7,065 nt of DNA from Clostridia bacterium. Its GTDB lineage: Bacteria; Bacillota; Clostridia; Oscillospirales; SIG627. Shown piece by piece: positions 1 to 6,151 of this stretch. The stretch covers positions 1 to 7,065 of the forward strand of contig JAFTEP010000028.1 in the NCBI GenBank assembly GCA_017453605.1, in the 5' to 3' direction. A program made the translations under genes and the position numbers. Position 1 is the first letter of the stretch; every line of letters starts with the position of its first letter. A model generated the notes under the pieces. That model ran no database searches, had not been told where the DNA came from, and was given only the letters and a program-made list of their open reading frames with translations.

Positions 1-74
1 CACCGAAGCTTCTGGTCATCCCCACGAACGAGGAACTCATGATCGCAAAGGACACGTACGAGCTCTGCAAATAA
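1..74 (+). CDS. ackA: Acetate kinase, C-terminal end only (partial)
   Basis: Only the last 23 codons are present, read in the frame starting at base 3 and ending at TAA 72-74. The peptide contains VIPTNEELMIAKDT, which I recognise as the conserved C-terminal segment of acetate kinases (E. coli AckA ends with a closely similar VIPTNEELVIA stretch). The enzyme interconverts acetyl phosphate plus ADP with acetate plus ATP in the cytoplasm and is the usual ATP-yielding step of acetate fermentation. The rest of the gene lies left of the window, so neither start nor operon partner (often pta) can be seen. The gene converges on the cohesin/dockerin gene, with hairpins between them. The identification rests on a short but very characteristic motif. 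Confidence 0.85.
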   Translation, partial: PKLLVIPTNEELMIAKDTYELCK

Positions 75-89
75 ATCCCAGATAATAAC

Positions 90-133
90 ACACTCCCCCG
101 GCGCGCGGATAACTCCGCTCGCCGGGGGAGTGT
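90..133. terminator. Long GC-rich hairpin between convergent genes
   Basis: A near-perfect inverted repeat: 14 bp (90-103 with 120-133), one C/T mismatch (104/119), then 5 bp (105-109 with 114-118) around a TAAC loop. It begins 15 bases after the acetate kinase stop, so it most likely ends that transcript. No U-rich run follows it on the + strand. On the - strand the following stretch is only moderately U-rich, so it could also back up the terminator of the convergent gene. Confidence 0.7.
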
Positions 134-146
134 CTGGACCGTGCAT

Positions 147-183
147 AAAAAAACGCCTCCGAAGCAAAACGATTTCGGAAGCG
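147..183 (-). terminator. Rho-independent terminator of the cohesin/dockerin gene
   Basis: Read on the - strand, bases 183-174 pair with 163-154 in a 10-bp stem that needs one G-U pair (this pair works only in the - strand RNA). The loop is 10 bases, and the stem is followed directly by seven U (A-tract 147-153 on the + strand). It lies 33 bases after the TGA of the cohesin/dockerin gene. Stem plus U-tract in the correct orientation make this a clear intrinsic terminator. Confidence 0.85.
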
Positions 184-215
184 GAAACAGTGTGTGTCAA
201 GAAAAAACTCTTAGT

Positions 216-1382
216 TCAGGCGTTGACGGAGAGGAGCTTTCTGAGGCGGGTCAGATCGAGGGTATTGATCGCGCCGTCGCGGTTGACGTCGACGCCGTCG
301 GAGACGGAAGTGTTGTCGGGATCGGTCAGATACTCTCTGAGAAGCGTGAGGTCGATCGAATCGACGGTCCCGTTCCCGTCCATGTCGCCATAGAGCGGCT
401 CGATGATCACGGCGCCGGGAACGATCTCGAAGTCGAGAAGATTCTCGTCGTAATCGTTTCCGCTCAGATATACGAAGTTGATCGCGTACTCGCCGTATGG
501 GATATCCTGCGGGACGTCGAAAATGAGCGTCAGGATCGTTTGGTCGCCCTCGATATCAGCCATAGCAATAGCCATGAGGTTGATATTGGAATCAGTCACC
601 GCCCCGAAACCGGAGATACCCGCGGGTTCGTTGAATCCGAGATATTCAATTCCCACGGCGAAATCGGGTTTCAGAAGCAGGGCGAAAAATCCCGGGTCGT
701 TCTCTACGCGCAGGGCAACCTCGACCTCTCCGGCGCCGGGTTGGCAGGTCACGCTGTCCACGACGATCCTCGGCGCGTCCCCTGCGGGATCAGGTTCGAC
801 CGGGTCGGACCGGACGGGATCGGGCTCCACAGGATCGGCAGATCCCGTGACGGTGACCTCGAATTCTGTCTGAACGCCACCGTAAGACGCCATGACGGTC
901 TTCGTTCCGGGCGAAGAAGAATCAAATCCCGAATATCCGAGCCTTGAAGTCAGGCTCACCGATGAGTCGTCATAGAACAGGGCGGCGGCGATCCCGGCGG
1001 GTTCGAACTCCTCGCCGACAGCGTAGACTGTCTTCAACGGCAGAAGCAAGATACGGATAAACGAATGCGTAAAGCAGACCTCGGCGGCAAGGATCACTTC
1101 GTTGCCGGAAGCGACCGAGATCCTTCCGAACGCCGTTTCGCTGACGTTGTAATAAACTGTCGTCAGAGCGCCGCACCCGGTGAAAGCGTTCTCGCCGACG
1201 GTTTTCACGCTCACGGGGAGGGTGACGGATGTCAGACCCGCGCAGCCCAAGAAGGCGGCTGATCCGATACTGATAACTCCATCCGGTATCTCGAGGGAGG
1301 TTAGGCAGACGCAGCCGGAGAAAGCGGAAGTGCCGACGTTTGTCACGCTGTCGGGAATGACAACCGACTCAGGCTTGTGCAA
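216..1382 (-). CDS. Secreted LRR_5 / Big_3-like / cohesin / dockerin protein, main (C-terminal) part of a frameshifted gene
   Basis: This frame holds most of a modular secreted protein. Domains, numbered from the nominal Met at 1382: LRR_5 repeats at about 5-78, with VGTSAFSGC, IGSAAFLGC and VGENAFTGC units alternating with IP-type strands; a bacterial Ig-like domain of the Big_3 type at about 109-178 (LKTVYAVGEEF start, SGFDSSSPGTKTV and FEVTV end); a Pro/Asp linker at 181-204; a cohesin-like domain at about 205-328 (opens IVVDSV, then VENDPGFF); a type I dockerin at 331-386. The dockerin has two calcium loops, DMDGNGTVDSID and DVNRDGAINTLD, each followed by a helix. Cohesins and dockerins bind each other in cellulosome-like complexes; no enzyme domain or sortase motif is visible. 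The Met at 1382 is not a believable start: there is no ribosome binding site and it falls inside an LRR repeat that continues into the frame of 1343-1618. Restoring one base joins both parts into 467 residues. The cohesin call is weaker than the others. Confidence 0.85.
   Translation of the reverse strand: MHKPESVVIPDSVTNVGTSAFSGCVCLTSLEIPDGVISIGSAAFLGCAGLTSVTLPVSVKTVGENAFTGCGALTTVYYNVSETAFGRISVASGNEVILAAEVCFTHSFIRILLLPLKTVYAVGEEFEPAGIAAALFYDDSSVSLTSRLGYSGFDSSSPGTKTVMASYGGVQTEFEVTVTGSADPVEPDPVRSDPVEPDPAGDAPRIVVDSVTCQPGAGEVEVALRVENDPGFFALLLKPDFAVGIEYLGFNEPAGISGFGAVTDSNINLMAIAMADIEGDQTILTLIFDVPQDIPYGEYAINFVYLSGNDYDENLLDFEIVPGAVIIEPLYGDMDGNGTVDSIDLTLLREYLTDPDNTSVSDGVDVNRDGAINTLDLTRLRKLLSVNA
788..838 (-). 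repeat. Imperfect 21-base direct repeat coding the Pro/Asp linker
   Basis: Bases 788-808 and 818-838 are imperfect copies, with 15 of 21 positions matching by eye. Each encodes the DPVEPDP motif of the linker between the Big_3-like and cohesin-like domains. The differences are mostly at third codon positions, so the peptide repeat is better kept than the DNA. Such acidic proline-rich linkers usually act as flexible spacers in modular extracellular proteins. Confidence 0.65.
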
Positions 1383-1618
1383 TATCTGAATGCATTACCT
1401 ATGCTCGTCACGGGATAGCCGCCGAGGGTCGACGGGATAACGACGTCGCCGCCGGAACCGTTGTATTTGGTTATGGTCGCCTCACCGTTCTCAACAGTAT
1501 CGGTGAAGTCGGACTCAGGGGCGTTCGCAAACACCTCGACAGCCGACAACGGGATGATACCGGAGAGGAGGATGAGGGAGAGAAAAACGCTGATCGCTCT
1601 CTTTGCAAAGTCTTTCAT
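1343..1618 (-). CDS. N-terminal part of the same LRR/cohesin/dockerin protein: signal peptide and first LRR_5
   Basis: This frame carries the true start of the secreted protein. ATG 1618-1616 is preceded by AAAGGAG at 1634-1628, nine bases away. Residues 1-33 form a signal peptide (basic MKDFAKR, hydrophobic VFLSLILLSGIIPL, cleavage probably near FANA). Residues 38-83 are the usual lead-in of LRR_5 proteins: an ENGEATITKY strand, GGDVVIPSTLGGYPVTSIG, then AFRYCTSL. After Leu83 the frame leaves the LRR pattern (SRLSFPTA, stop), while the next frame supplies ESVVIPDSVTNVG, exactly what should follow CTSL. The first repeat also reads IG-N-AF instead of the usual IG-x-x-AF, one residue short. The pieces are one gene, interrupted either in nature or by a sequencing error. 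Confidence 0.85.
   Translation of the reverse strand: MKDFAKRAISVFLSLILLSGIIPLSAVEVFANAPESDFTDTVENGEATITKYNGSGGDVVIPSTLGGYPVTSIGNAFRYCTSLSRLSFPTA
1366..1376 (-). other. Frameshift point (apparent loss of one base) inside the LRR region
   Basis: On the - strand the codons AGC CT- GAG TCG GTT encode S-L-E-S-V if one base is added between 1371 and 1370. Without it the frame runs to TGA at 1345-1343. One added base makes 216-1618 an exact 468-codon frame including the stop. There is no homopolymer or slippery heptamer here, so neither programmed frameshifting nor a typical homopolymer miscall is suggested. Confidence 0.8.
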
Positions 1619-1627
1619 AAAGGTTTA

Positions 1628-1634
1628 CTCCTTT
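1628..1634 (-). promoter_or_regulatory. Ribosome binding site of the secreted LRR/cohesin/dockerin gene
   Basis: On the - strand AAAGGAG (1634-1628) sits nine bases before ATG 1618-1616. It fixes this ATG as the start of the split gene, in contrast to the Met at 1382, which has no such site. A small 5-bp hairpin (1659-1663 with 1647-1651, 7-base loop) lies just upstream in the leader; its role, if any, is unknown. Confidence 0.75.
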
Positions 1635-1780
1635 TGAAACGGATTTCGGGATATTCTGTCCCGGGGTTTTGCGCCTCATTGATATTTCCAGGATCGCTCG
1701 CCGCACGAAGCGCTGAATACGGCCGAAACAGCTTCCACTTTTGAACAAAAACGCATTTCTGCGCTCAATAAACATCATTC

Positions 1781-1829
1781 TATTTATAACATTATCAAGG
1801 TGTTGTCAATCGTTTTTTTGCATTTTTTT
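1781..1829 (-). promoter_or_regulatory. Promoter of the secreted-protein gene with phased A-tracts upstream
   Basis: On the - strand a perfect -35 box TTGACA (1809-1804) is followed by TATAAA at 1788-1783 (15-base spacer) or TAAATA at 1786-1781 (17-base spacer). Just upstream of the -35 box are two A7 tracts (1829-1823 and 1819-1813) exactly ten bases apart, about one helical turn. This is the position and composition of an UP element or a curved-DNA activator. The -35 box is convincing, but the exact -10 is uncertain. Confidence 0.6.
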
Positions 1830-1860
1830 GTTCTTTATTCGCTGCGGTAATTGTGCAGAA

Positions 1861-1889
1861 TTGACAAAAGTGGTTTTGCGCCGTTTATA
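1861..1889 (+). promoter_or_regulatory. Possible distal promoter for the YfhO operon
   Basis: TTGACA at 1861-1866 is followed after 17 bases by TTTATA (1884-1889), or after 19 bases by TATAAA (1886-1891). The first ten bases, TTGACAAAAG, are repeated exactly at 1990-1999 in the better promoter. It could be a second, weaker start of the same operon or a chance match in AT-rich DNA. Confidence 0.35.
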
Positions 1890-1989
1890 AAGTCAAAGGC
1901 AAATCGGCGGCGGGAGGATGTCTTGGGAGAAATTTTTGTTTTCCGCGAGGGACTTGGCGCGGGGATGAGGAAATCGGGAACGATTTTTC

Positions 1990-2018
1990 TTGACAAAAGC
2001 GGCAAAATAATATATGAT
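1990..2018 (+). promoter_or_regulatory. Sigma-A-type promoter of the YfhO-glycosyltransferase-Nudix operon
   Basis: A perfect -35 TTGACA (1990-1995), a 17-base spacer and a -10 TATGAT (2013-2018, one base from consensus) give a strong vegetative promoter. Transcription should begin near 2025, leaving a leader of about 36 bases before ATG 2062. No operator-like inverted repeat overlaps it clearly. Confidence 0.75.
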
Positions 2019-2061
2019 TTAATGTGTTGTAAAATATCTTAGGGACGGAACTGAAAAAAAT

Positions 2062-5000
2062 ATGGATAATTATAATGGATTCAGCGCCGACGGGTCCGGA
2101 AAGAACGAAGCCGTGACCGCAGCCAAAAATTCCGAAGAAACTGTGAAAACAAAAACAGGATCAGAGACAATAGAAAAAGAAACGATCAACGAAGAGACGG
2201 TCGAAGAAGAGGCAGTTGCAGAAGCAACGGTAAAAGAAGAGACAGTAAAAGAAGAAACGGATAAAGAAAAAACGGATAAAGAAAAGAAGAAAGAGAAAAA
2301 GAGAGTCGTCATCGTCTCTCTGCTGTCTTTTGCGATCCCGTTCGCTCTGATGGCGGCGGCTTTTGCCCTGTTCAAGATCTCGCCTTTCTATCCCGTGACC
2401 GACACCGCGTCCGACGGAAGCCTGGTCATATCTGACAAGGTCCAGCAGATGCTCAACTACGATCTGTGGCATCAGTATTTCCCGTTCCTGCAGATCTTCC
2501 GTCAGAAGCTCGCCGAGGGCGGTTCGATGTTCTACAGCTGGATCACCGGCATGGGCTCGAACTTCCTGTCGATCATCGCCTACTACGTCGCGAGCCCTCT
2601 CAATCTTCTGTCCGTGCTCGTGCCCGAGGAATATCTCAGGGAATTTCTCACCGTCTGCACTCTTGTCAAGATAGGGACCGCGGGGCTTTTCTTCTCGATC
2701 TTCGTGCGCAAGATCTTCCGGCGCGCGGATATGGTCGCCGTGACCTTCTCCTGCTTCTACGCGCTCAGCGCTTTCGCCACCGGGTACTACTGGAACGTCA
2801 TCTGGCTCGACACCTTCGCGCTGTTCCCGCTCGTCATGCTCGGAGCGTGGGAGCTGTTCACGAAATCGAAGTTCAAGCTGTACACCGTCACCCTCGCGCT
2901 CTCGATCATCACTAACTACTACATCGGCTATATGGTCTGCGTTTTCATGGTGATCTCGTTCATCTCGTTCGCAGTCCTTTTCAGGCCGAAAATGAAGGAG
3001 TTCTTCAAAAAGCTCGGGCTCTTCGCCCTGTCCTCCGCGACGGGCGGACTGATGTCCGGGTTTATAGCGGTCCCCGCGTTCTTCGCGCTTATGGGCGCCA
3101 ACGGAGCGACTCAGGGCTACTACGGAGGGATCAGGCTCTACAGGGGCTTCGAGGAGATCATCGCCGACCTGTTCCCCTTCCATCAGCCCGAGGTGATCGA
3201 CGGCCTGCCCAACATCTTTTGCGGGCTTGCGACGCTGATCCTCGTCTTCATGTTCTTCTGGAACACGAAGATCGCGCTCAGAGAGAAAATGGTGGGGCTC
3301 GCCGTCTCTTTATTCATGATCCTCAGCCTGAATCTGAATTTTCTCGACTTCTTCTGGCACGGACTGCATTTTCCAAACCAGGTGCCTCACAGATTCGGCT
3401 TCATCGTCAGCTTCGTGCTGCTGTTCATCGCGCTGAGAGCGTATCAGAAATCGGACTCCCTCGACAAATGGGACGTCATCGGGACCTCTGTGTTCTTTGC
3501 CCTCGCCGTCGGCGCCTGCGCGGTGGCGGTGTTCGGAAAGGCGAAGCTCTTTGAAAAAGAGGCTGTCTCGCCCGAACTGGTCCTCGCCGGCGGCGCGTTC
3601 CTCGGGACTATCTACATCGTTCTGATGTTCGCAAAATATAAGGGTTACGTCAATTCAAAGGGTCTCAGCCTGCTGCTTTGCGCCATAGCTTTCGTCGAGA
3701 TCATCCCCTGCTCCGTCCTCGGAGTCCACGAGGTCGGCACGACGAGCTATAAATACTATCTTCTGAACTCTCCGAAGGTCGAAACTGTCCAGGAATACGC
3801 CCTGAACGAGGACCCCGAGAACGCGACCCAGTTCTACAGGTCCGATTTCGTGAAGGGCTGGAGCTGCAACGATCCCGCTCTGTTTATGTATAACGGAATA
3901 ACGCAGTTCTCCTCGACCGCCAACGTCGGTGTGACGACGCTCCTCCACAGTCTGGGTCTGCCCGCCGACGAAGCGTCGAACAGATACGCCTATATGCTCA
4001 ACACCCCGGTCACGAACGCGTTTCTCAACCTGAAATATATCATGGACACAAGCAGCGTTTCAAAGGTGGACCAGAACCTGATCGACAAGCTTTACACCGC
4101 CGACGGAATGACGATCTACAAAAACGACGCGTGGCTGCCTCTCGCCTTCATGACCGCTCCTCAGATAGAAGGATTCGAGCCTGACAAGATCGACTGCTTC
4201 GAGACCCAGAACAGGCTGTTCTCGCTCGCAACAGGGATCGGCGAAAACGTGATGGTCAGACTCGAGCCCGTCCAGGGAGCGTCCGATTCGGTGACTGTAA
4301 GGAAGGTCACCGAGGACGATCAGTACTGGCCGGACTACAACTACAGATACGACACGGTGAAGGGCAGCGACGGCTACGTGATGGAGGTCGACGCCGAGAT
4401 CACTCAGAGCGGCAAGCTGTACGGATATATCACCATCCCGGGAACGACGCAGGTCGAAGTTTTGAGAAACGGCTCCTCAGACCGCTTCGCCGACGTGAAG
4501 TCCGCAAGGACCGAGCAGGCGGCTGTCTATCTCGGGGACTTCGAGAAAGGACAGACTCTCACGCTCAGGGCTCAGATAGACAGCGTCTATATCAACGGAT
4601 ACTGCAACATCCAGCTCGCCGTTTTCGACAGAGACCTTTTCCTCGACGGCTACGAATTGCTCAACCGCTCGACGCTTCACATGACAAAGTTCGAGGACAC
4701 CCGGATCGAGGGCAGCGTCACGGCGGAATCGGACGGCGTACTCTACACTTCGATCCCCTACGAAAAGGGCTGGACCGTGACGGTCGACGGAGAGAAAGCC
4801 GAGACCTTCGCGATCGGCGGCGCGTTCGTCGGAGTGAAAGGGATAAAGGCCGGAACGCACGAAGTCACCTTCGACTACGTTCCGACGGGCTTCGTCTCAG
4901 GCGTCATACTGAGCGCGATCGGAATAATTGTATTCATCGCCGCCTGCATCGTCACCCGCAAACACCCGATCGCATACGAGCCGGTGAGCCTGCCCGAGCC

Positions 5001-5214
5001 GCTCCCGCGAAAGAGCAAAAAGAAAAAAGACTCCGACCGGGAGCCGGAAGAGTCGGCAGATGTCGGCGCGAACGAGAGCGAGCCGGATGAAGATAATGAA
5101 AACGGCGAAACCGGGAATGCGGACGCACCTGAAGACGGCGAAACAGGCGGCGGTACGGAAAATGTTGACGCGCCCGTTTCCGAAACAGAAGACAAAGAAG
5201 AGGAAGCTGATTGA
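2062..5214 (+). CDS. YfhO-family polytopic membrane protein (putative GT-C type lipid-linked sugar transferase)
   Basis: A 1050-residue protein of the YfhO family (PF09586-type). Residues 1-81 are a charged cytoplasmic tail with pentapeptide repeats, ending in lysines. The first membrane segment is 82-104. The first outer loop has the family's YDLWHQY motif with Asp134, the part where GT-C enzymes keep an acidic catalytic residue, followed by MGSNFLSIIAYYVASPLNLL. IWLD (Asp250) and PHRFGF (442-447) also fit the family. I estimate 13 or so helices before a large outer domain at about 554-943, which closes with SIPYEKGW (897-904) and VTVDGEKA, typical of YfhO C-termini. A last helix (944-967) leads to an acidic tail of about 80 residues. 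Both tails make it longer than most relatives. B. subtilis YfhO works with CsbB in sugar decoration of lipoteichoic acid; the downstream gene is CsbB-like, supporting the same role here. Start: the only ATG in frame after the promoter, with just a weak GGGACGG 13 bases upstream. The acceptor is unknown. Confidence 0.85.
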   Translation: MDNYNGFSADGSGKNEAVTAAKNSEETVKTKTGSETIEKETINEETVEEEAVAEATVKEETVKEETDKEKTDKEKKKEKKRVVIVSLLSFAIPFALMAAAFALFKISPFYPVTDTASDGSLVISDKVQQMLNYDLWHQYFPFLQIFRQKLAEGGSMFYSWITGMGSNFLSIIAYYVASPLNLLSVLVPEEYLREFLTVCTLVKIGTAGLFFSIFVRKIFRRADMVAVTFSCFYALSAFATGYYWNVIWLDTFALFPLVMLGAWELFTKSKFKLYTVTLALSIITNYYIGYMVCVFMVISFISFAVLFRPKMKEFFKKLGLFALSSATGGLMSGFIAVPAFFALMGANGATQGYYGGIRLYRGFEEIIADLFPFHQPEVIDGLPNIFCGLATLILVFMFFWNTKIALREKMVGLAVSLFMILSLNLNFLDFFWHGLHFPNQVPHRFGFIVSFVLLFIALRAYQKSDSLDKWDVIGTSVFFALAVGACAVAVFGKAKLFEKEAVSPELVLAGGAFLGTIYIVLMFAKYKGYVNSKGLSLLLCAIAFVEIIPCSVLGVHEVGTTSYKYYLLNSPKVETVQEYALNEDPENATQFYRSDFVKGWSCNDPALFMYNGITQFSSTANVGVTTLLHSLGLPADEASNRYAYMLNTPVTNAFLNLKYIMDTSSVSKVDQNLIDKLYTADGMTIYKNDAWLPLAFMTAPQIEGFEPDKIDCFETQNRLFSLATGIGENVMVRLEPVQGASDSVTVRKVTEDDQYWPDYNYRYDTVKGSDGYVMEVDAEITQSGKLYGYITIPGTTQVEVLRNGSSDRFADVKSARTEQAAVYLGDFEKGQTLTLRAQIDSVYINGYCNIQLAVFDRDLFLDGYELLNRSTLHMTKFEDTRIEGSVTAESDGVLYTSIPYEKGWTVTVDGEKAETFAIGGAFVGVKGIKAGTHEVTFDYVPTGFVSGVILSAIGIIVFIAACIVTRKHPIAYEPVSLPEPLPRKSKKKKDSDREPEESADVGANESEPDEDNENGETGNADAPEDGETGGGTENVDAPVSETEDKEEEAD
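2182..2286 (+). repeat. Tandem 15-base (pentapeptide) repeat in the YfhO N-terminal tail
   Basis: Seven in-frame 15-base units encode residues 41-75 as TINEE, TVEEE, AVAEA, TVKEE, TVKEE, TDKEK, TDKEK, followed by KKEKK. The last four units are most alike in DNA and should be prone to slippage in steps of one pentapeptide. The charge changes along the array from acidic to balanced to basic next to the membrane. A period of five does not fit a coiled-coil heptad, so a disordered or single-helix linker is more likely. Confidence 0.8.
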
Positions 5215-6150
5215 ATGGAACTGATCTCTGTGATAATCCCCTGCTACAACGAGGAGGGCTCGGCGCCGCTGTTCTATGAGAGGGCGGCGAAGCTCGCAGA
5301 CGGCAGCGAAGACGTAAGATACGAGTTCATATTCGTGGACGACGGCTCGACGGACCGCACCGCCGAGATACTCAGAGAACTGAGCAGAAAAGACGAGCGC
5401 GTCAGATACATCTCGTTCTCGAGGAATTTCGGTAAAGAGGCTGCGATGTACGCGGGATTTCGCGCCGCGCGCGGAGATTACGCCGTGAGCGCGGATGCCG
5501 ACCTGCAGCATCCGCCGGAGCTGATCGGCGAGATGTACCGCGCGATAAAAGAAGAGGGCTGGGACTGCGTCGCCGCGAGGCGCACCGACAGATCGGGAGA
5601 GCCCGTTTTAAAGAGATTTTTCTCCGCGGCGTTCTATAAGATCATCAACTCCGTGTCCGAAACCAAACTCGTCAGCGGTGCCTGCGACTTCCGGCTGATG
5701 AGCCGCAAGATGCTCGACGCGGTGCTCGAACTCAGCGAGAGGAACCGCTTCTCAAAGGGCATTTTCGACTGGGTCGGCTTCAGGACGAAGTGGATCAGCT
5801 TCGAGAACGTCAAGAGGGCCGCCGGGACCTCGAAATGGAGCTTCAGAAAGCTTCTGAGCTACTCGATGGAGGGGATCCTTTCGTTCTCCACCGCCCTGCT
5901 CGCCGTGCCGCTTTTCGCCGGAGCGCTCATGCTCGCGGCGTGGCTGGCGCTTCTTGTCGTATATCTCTGCGGAGGAGCCCCGGACAGCTCGGCTTGGCTT
6001 GCCGCGCTTCTTGTCGGCGGGATAAACCTTGTCTGCATCGGGATCGTCGGAGCTTACGTCTCGAAAGGCTACAGAGAGATAAAAAGCAGACCTCTGTATA
6101 TAGTCCGCGAGACCGACGAGGATCTGAAAAAAGAAGACGGGAACAGATAA
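5215..6150 (+). CDS. GtrB/CsbB-type glycosyltransferase family 2, polyprenyl-phosphate sugar synthase
   Basis: A 311-residue protein with a cytoplasmic GT2 domain (about 1-220) and two C-terminal membrane helices (about 222-250 and 257-285), the layout of GtrB, CsbB and other dolichol-phosphate-mannose-synthase relatives. Visible motifs: VIIPCYNEE (6-14), FVDDGSTDRT (40-49), FSRNFGKEAAMYAG (68-81), DADLQHPPE (94-102, acidic metal/nucleotide-binding residues Asp94 and Asp96) and RAAGTSKWSF (201-210). The family transfers a sugar from a nucleotide sugar to undecaprenyl phosphate on the inner membrane face; which sugar cannot be told. The ATG follows the YfhO stop without a gap, with an AGAGGA site at 5199-5204 inside the YfhO gene, so the two are probably translationally coupled. 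The pairing fits the three-part extracytoplasmic glycosylation scheme. Length and motifs are complete. Confidence 0.92.
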   Translation: MELISVIIPCYNEEGSAPLFYERAAKLADGSEDVRYEFIFVDDGSTDRTAEILRELSRKDERVRYISFSRNFGKEAAMYAGFRAARGDYAVSADADLQHPPELIGEMYRAIKEEGWDCVAARRTDRSGEPVLKRFFSAAFYKIINSVSETKLVSGACDFRLMSRKMLDAVLELSERNRFSKGIFDWVGFRTKWISFENVKRAAGTSKWSFRKLLSYSMEGILSFSTALLAVPLFAGALMLAAWLALLVVYLCGGAPDSSAWLAALLVGGINLVCIGIVGAYVSKGYREIKSRPLYIVRETDEDLKKEDGNR

Positions 6151-6151
6151 G

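Larger units (their letters stand above)
1619..2061. other. Divergent AT-rich intergenic region
   Basis: These 443 bases separate the leftward secreted-protein gene from the rightward YfhO operon and hold promoters for both sides. The left part (1619-1780) would be a leader of roughly 150 bases for the - strand gene, and I recognise no riboswitch in it. The centre (1781-1835) has a - strand promoter with two T7 tracts. The right part has two + strand TTGACA boxes at 1861 and 1990. A frame of 63 codons at 1851-2042 exists but has no ribosome binding site and overlaps the promoters, so I do not call it a gene. Confidence 0.6.

Noticed and set aside
141..947. Open frame of 268 codons on the + strand across the dockerin/cohesin region
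   Set aside because: It reads through the - strand terminator and opposite convincing calcium-binding loops. The product resembles no family and has no start signal.
1366..1382. Programmed frameshifting between the two halves of the LRR/cohesin/dockerin gene
   Set aside because: There is no slippery heptamer, stimulatory hairpin or internal Shine-Dalgarno at a suitable distance. Simple loss of one base explains the pattern.
1619..1780. Riboswitch in the roughly 150-base leader of the secreted-protein gene
   Set aside because: Only a small 5-bp hairpin is visible near the ribosome binding site. I find no conserved core of a known riboswitch class.
1851..2042. Possible 63-residue peptide in the divergent region
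   Set aside because: It starts at a GTG without a ribosome binding site, overlaps both + strand promoter boxes and has no recognisable feature.
2161..3183. Open frame of 340 codons on the - strand antisense to YfhO
   Set aside because: It has low-complexity, Arg/Glu/Asp/His-rich composition, no ribosome binding site, and lies opposite a gene with clear domain motifs. It is a by-product of codon bias.
4897..5511. Open frame of 204 codons on the - strand across the YfhO/glycosyltransferase junction
   Set aside because: It crosses two well-supported genes with a coupled start. There is no promoter or ribosome binding site, and the composition is shadow-like.
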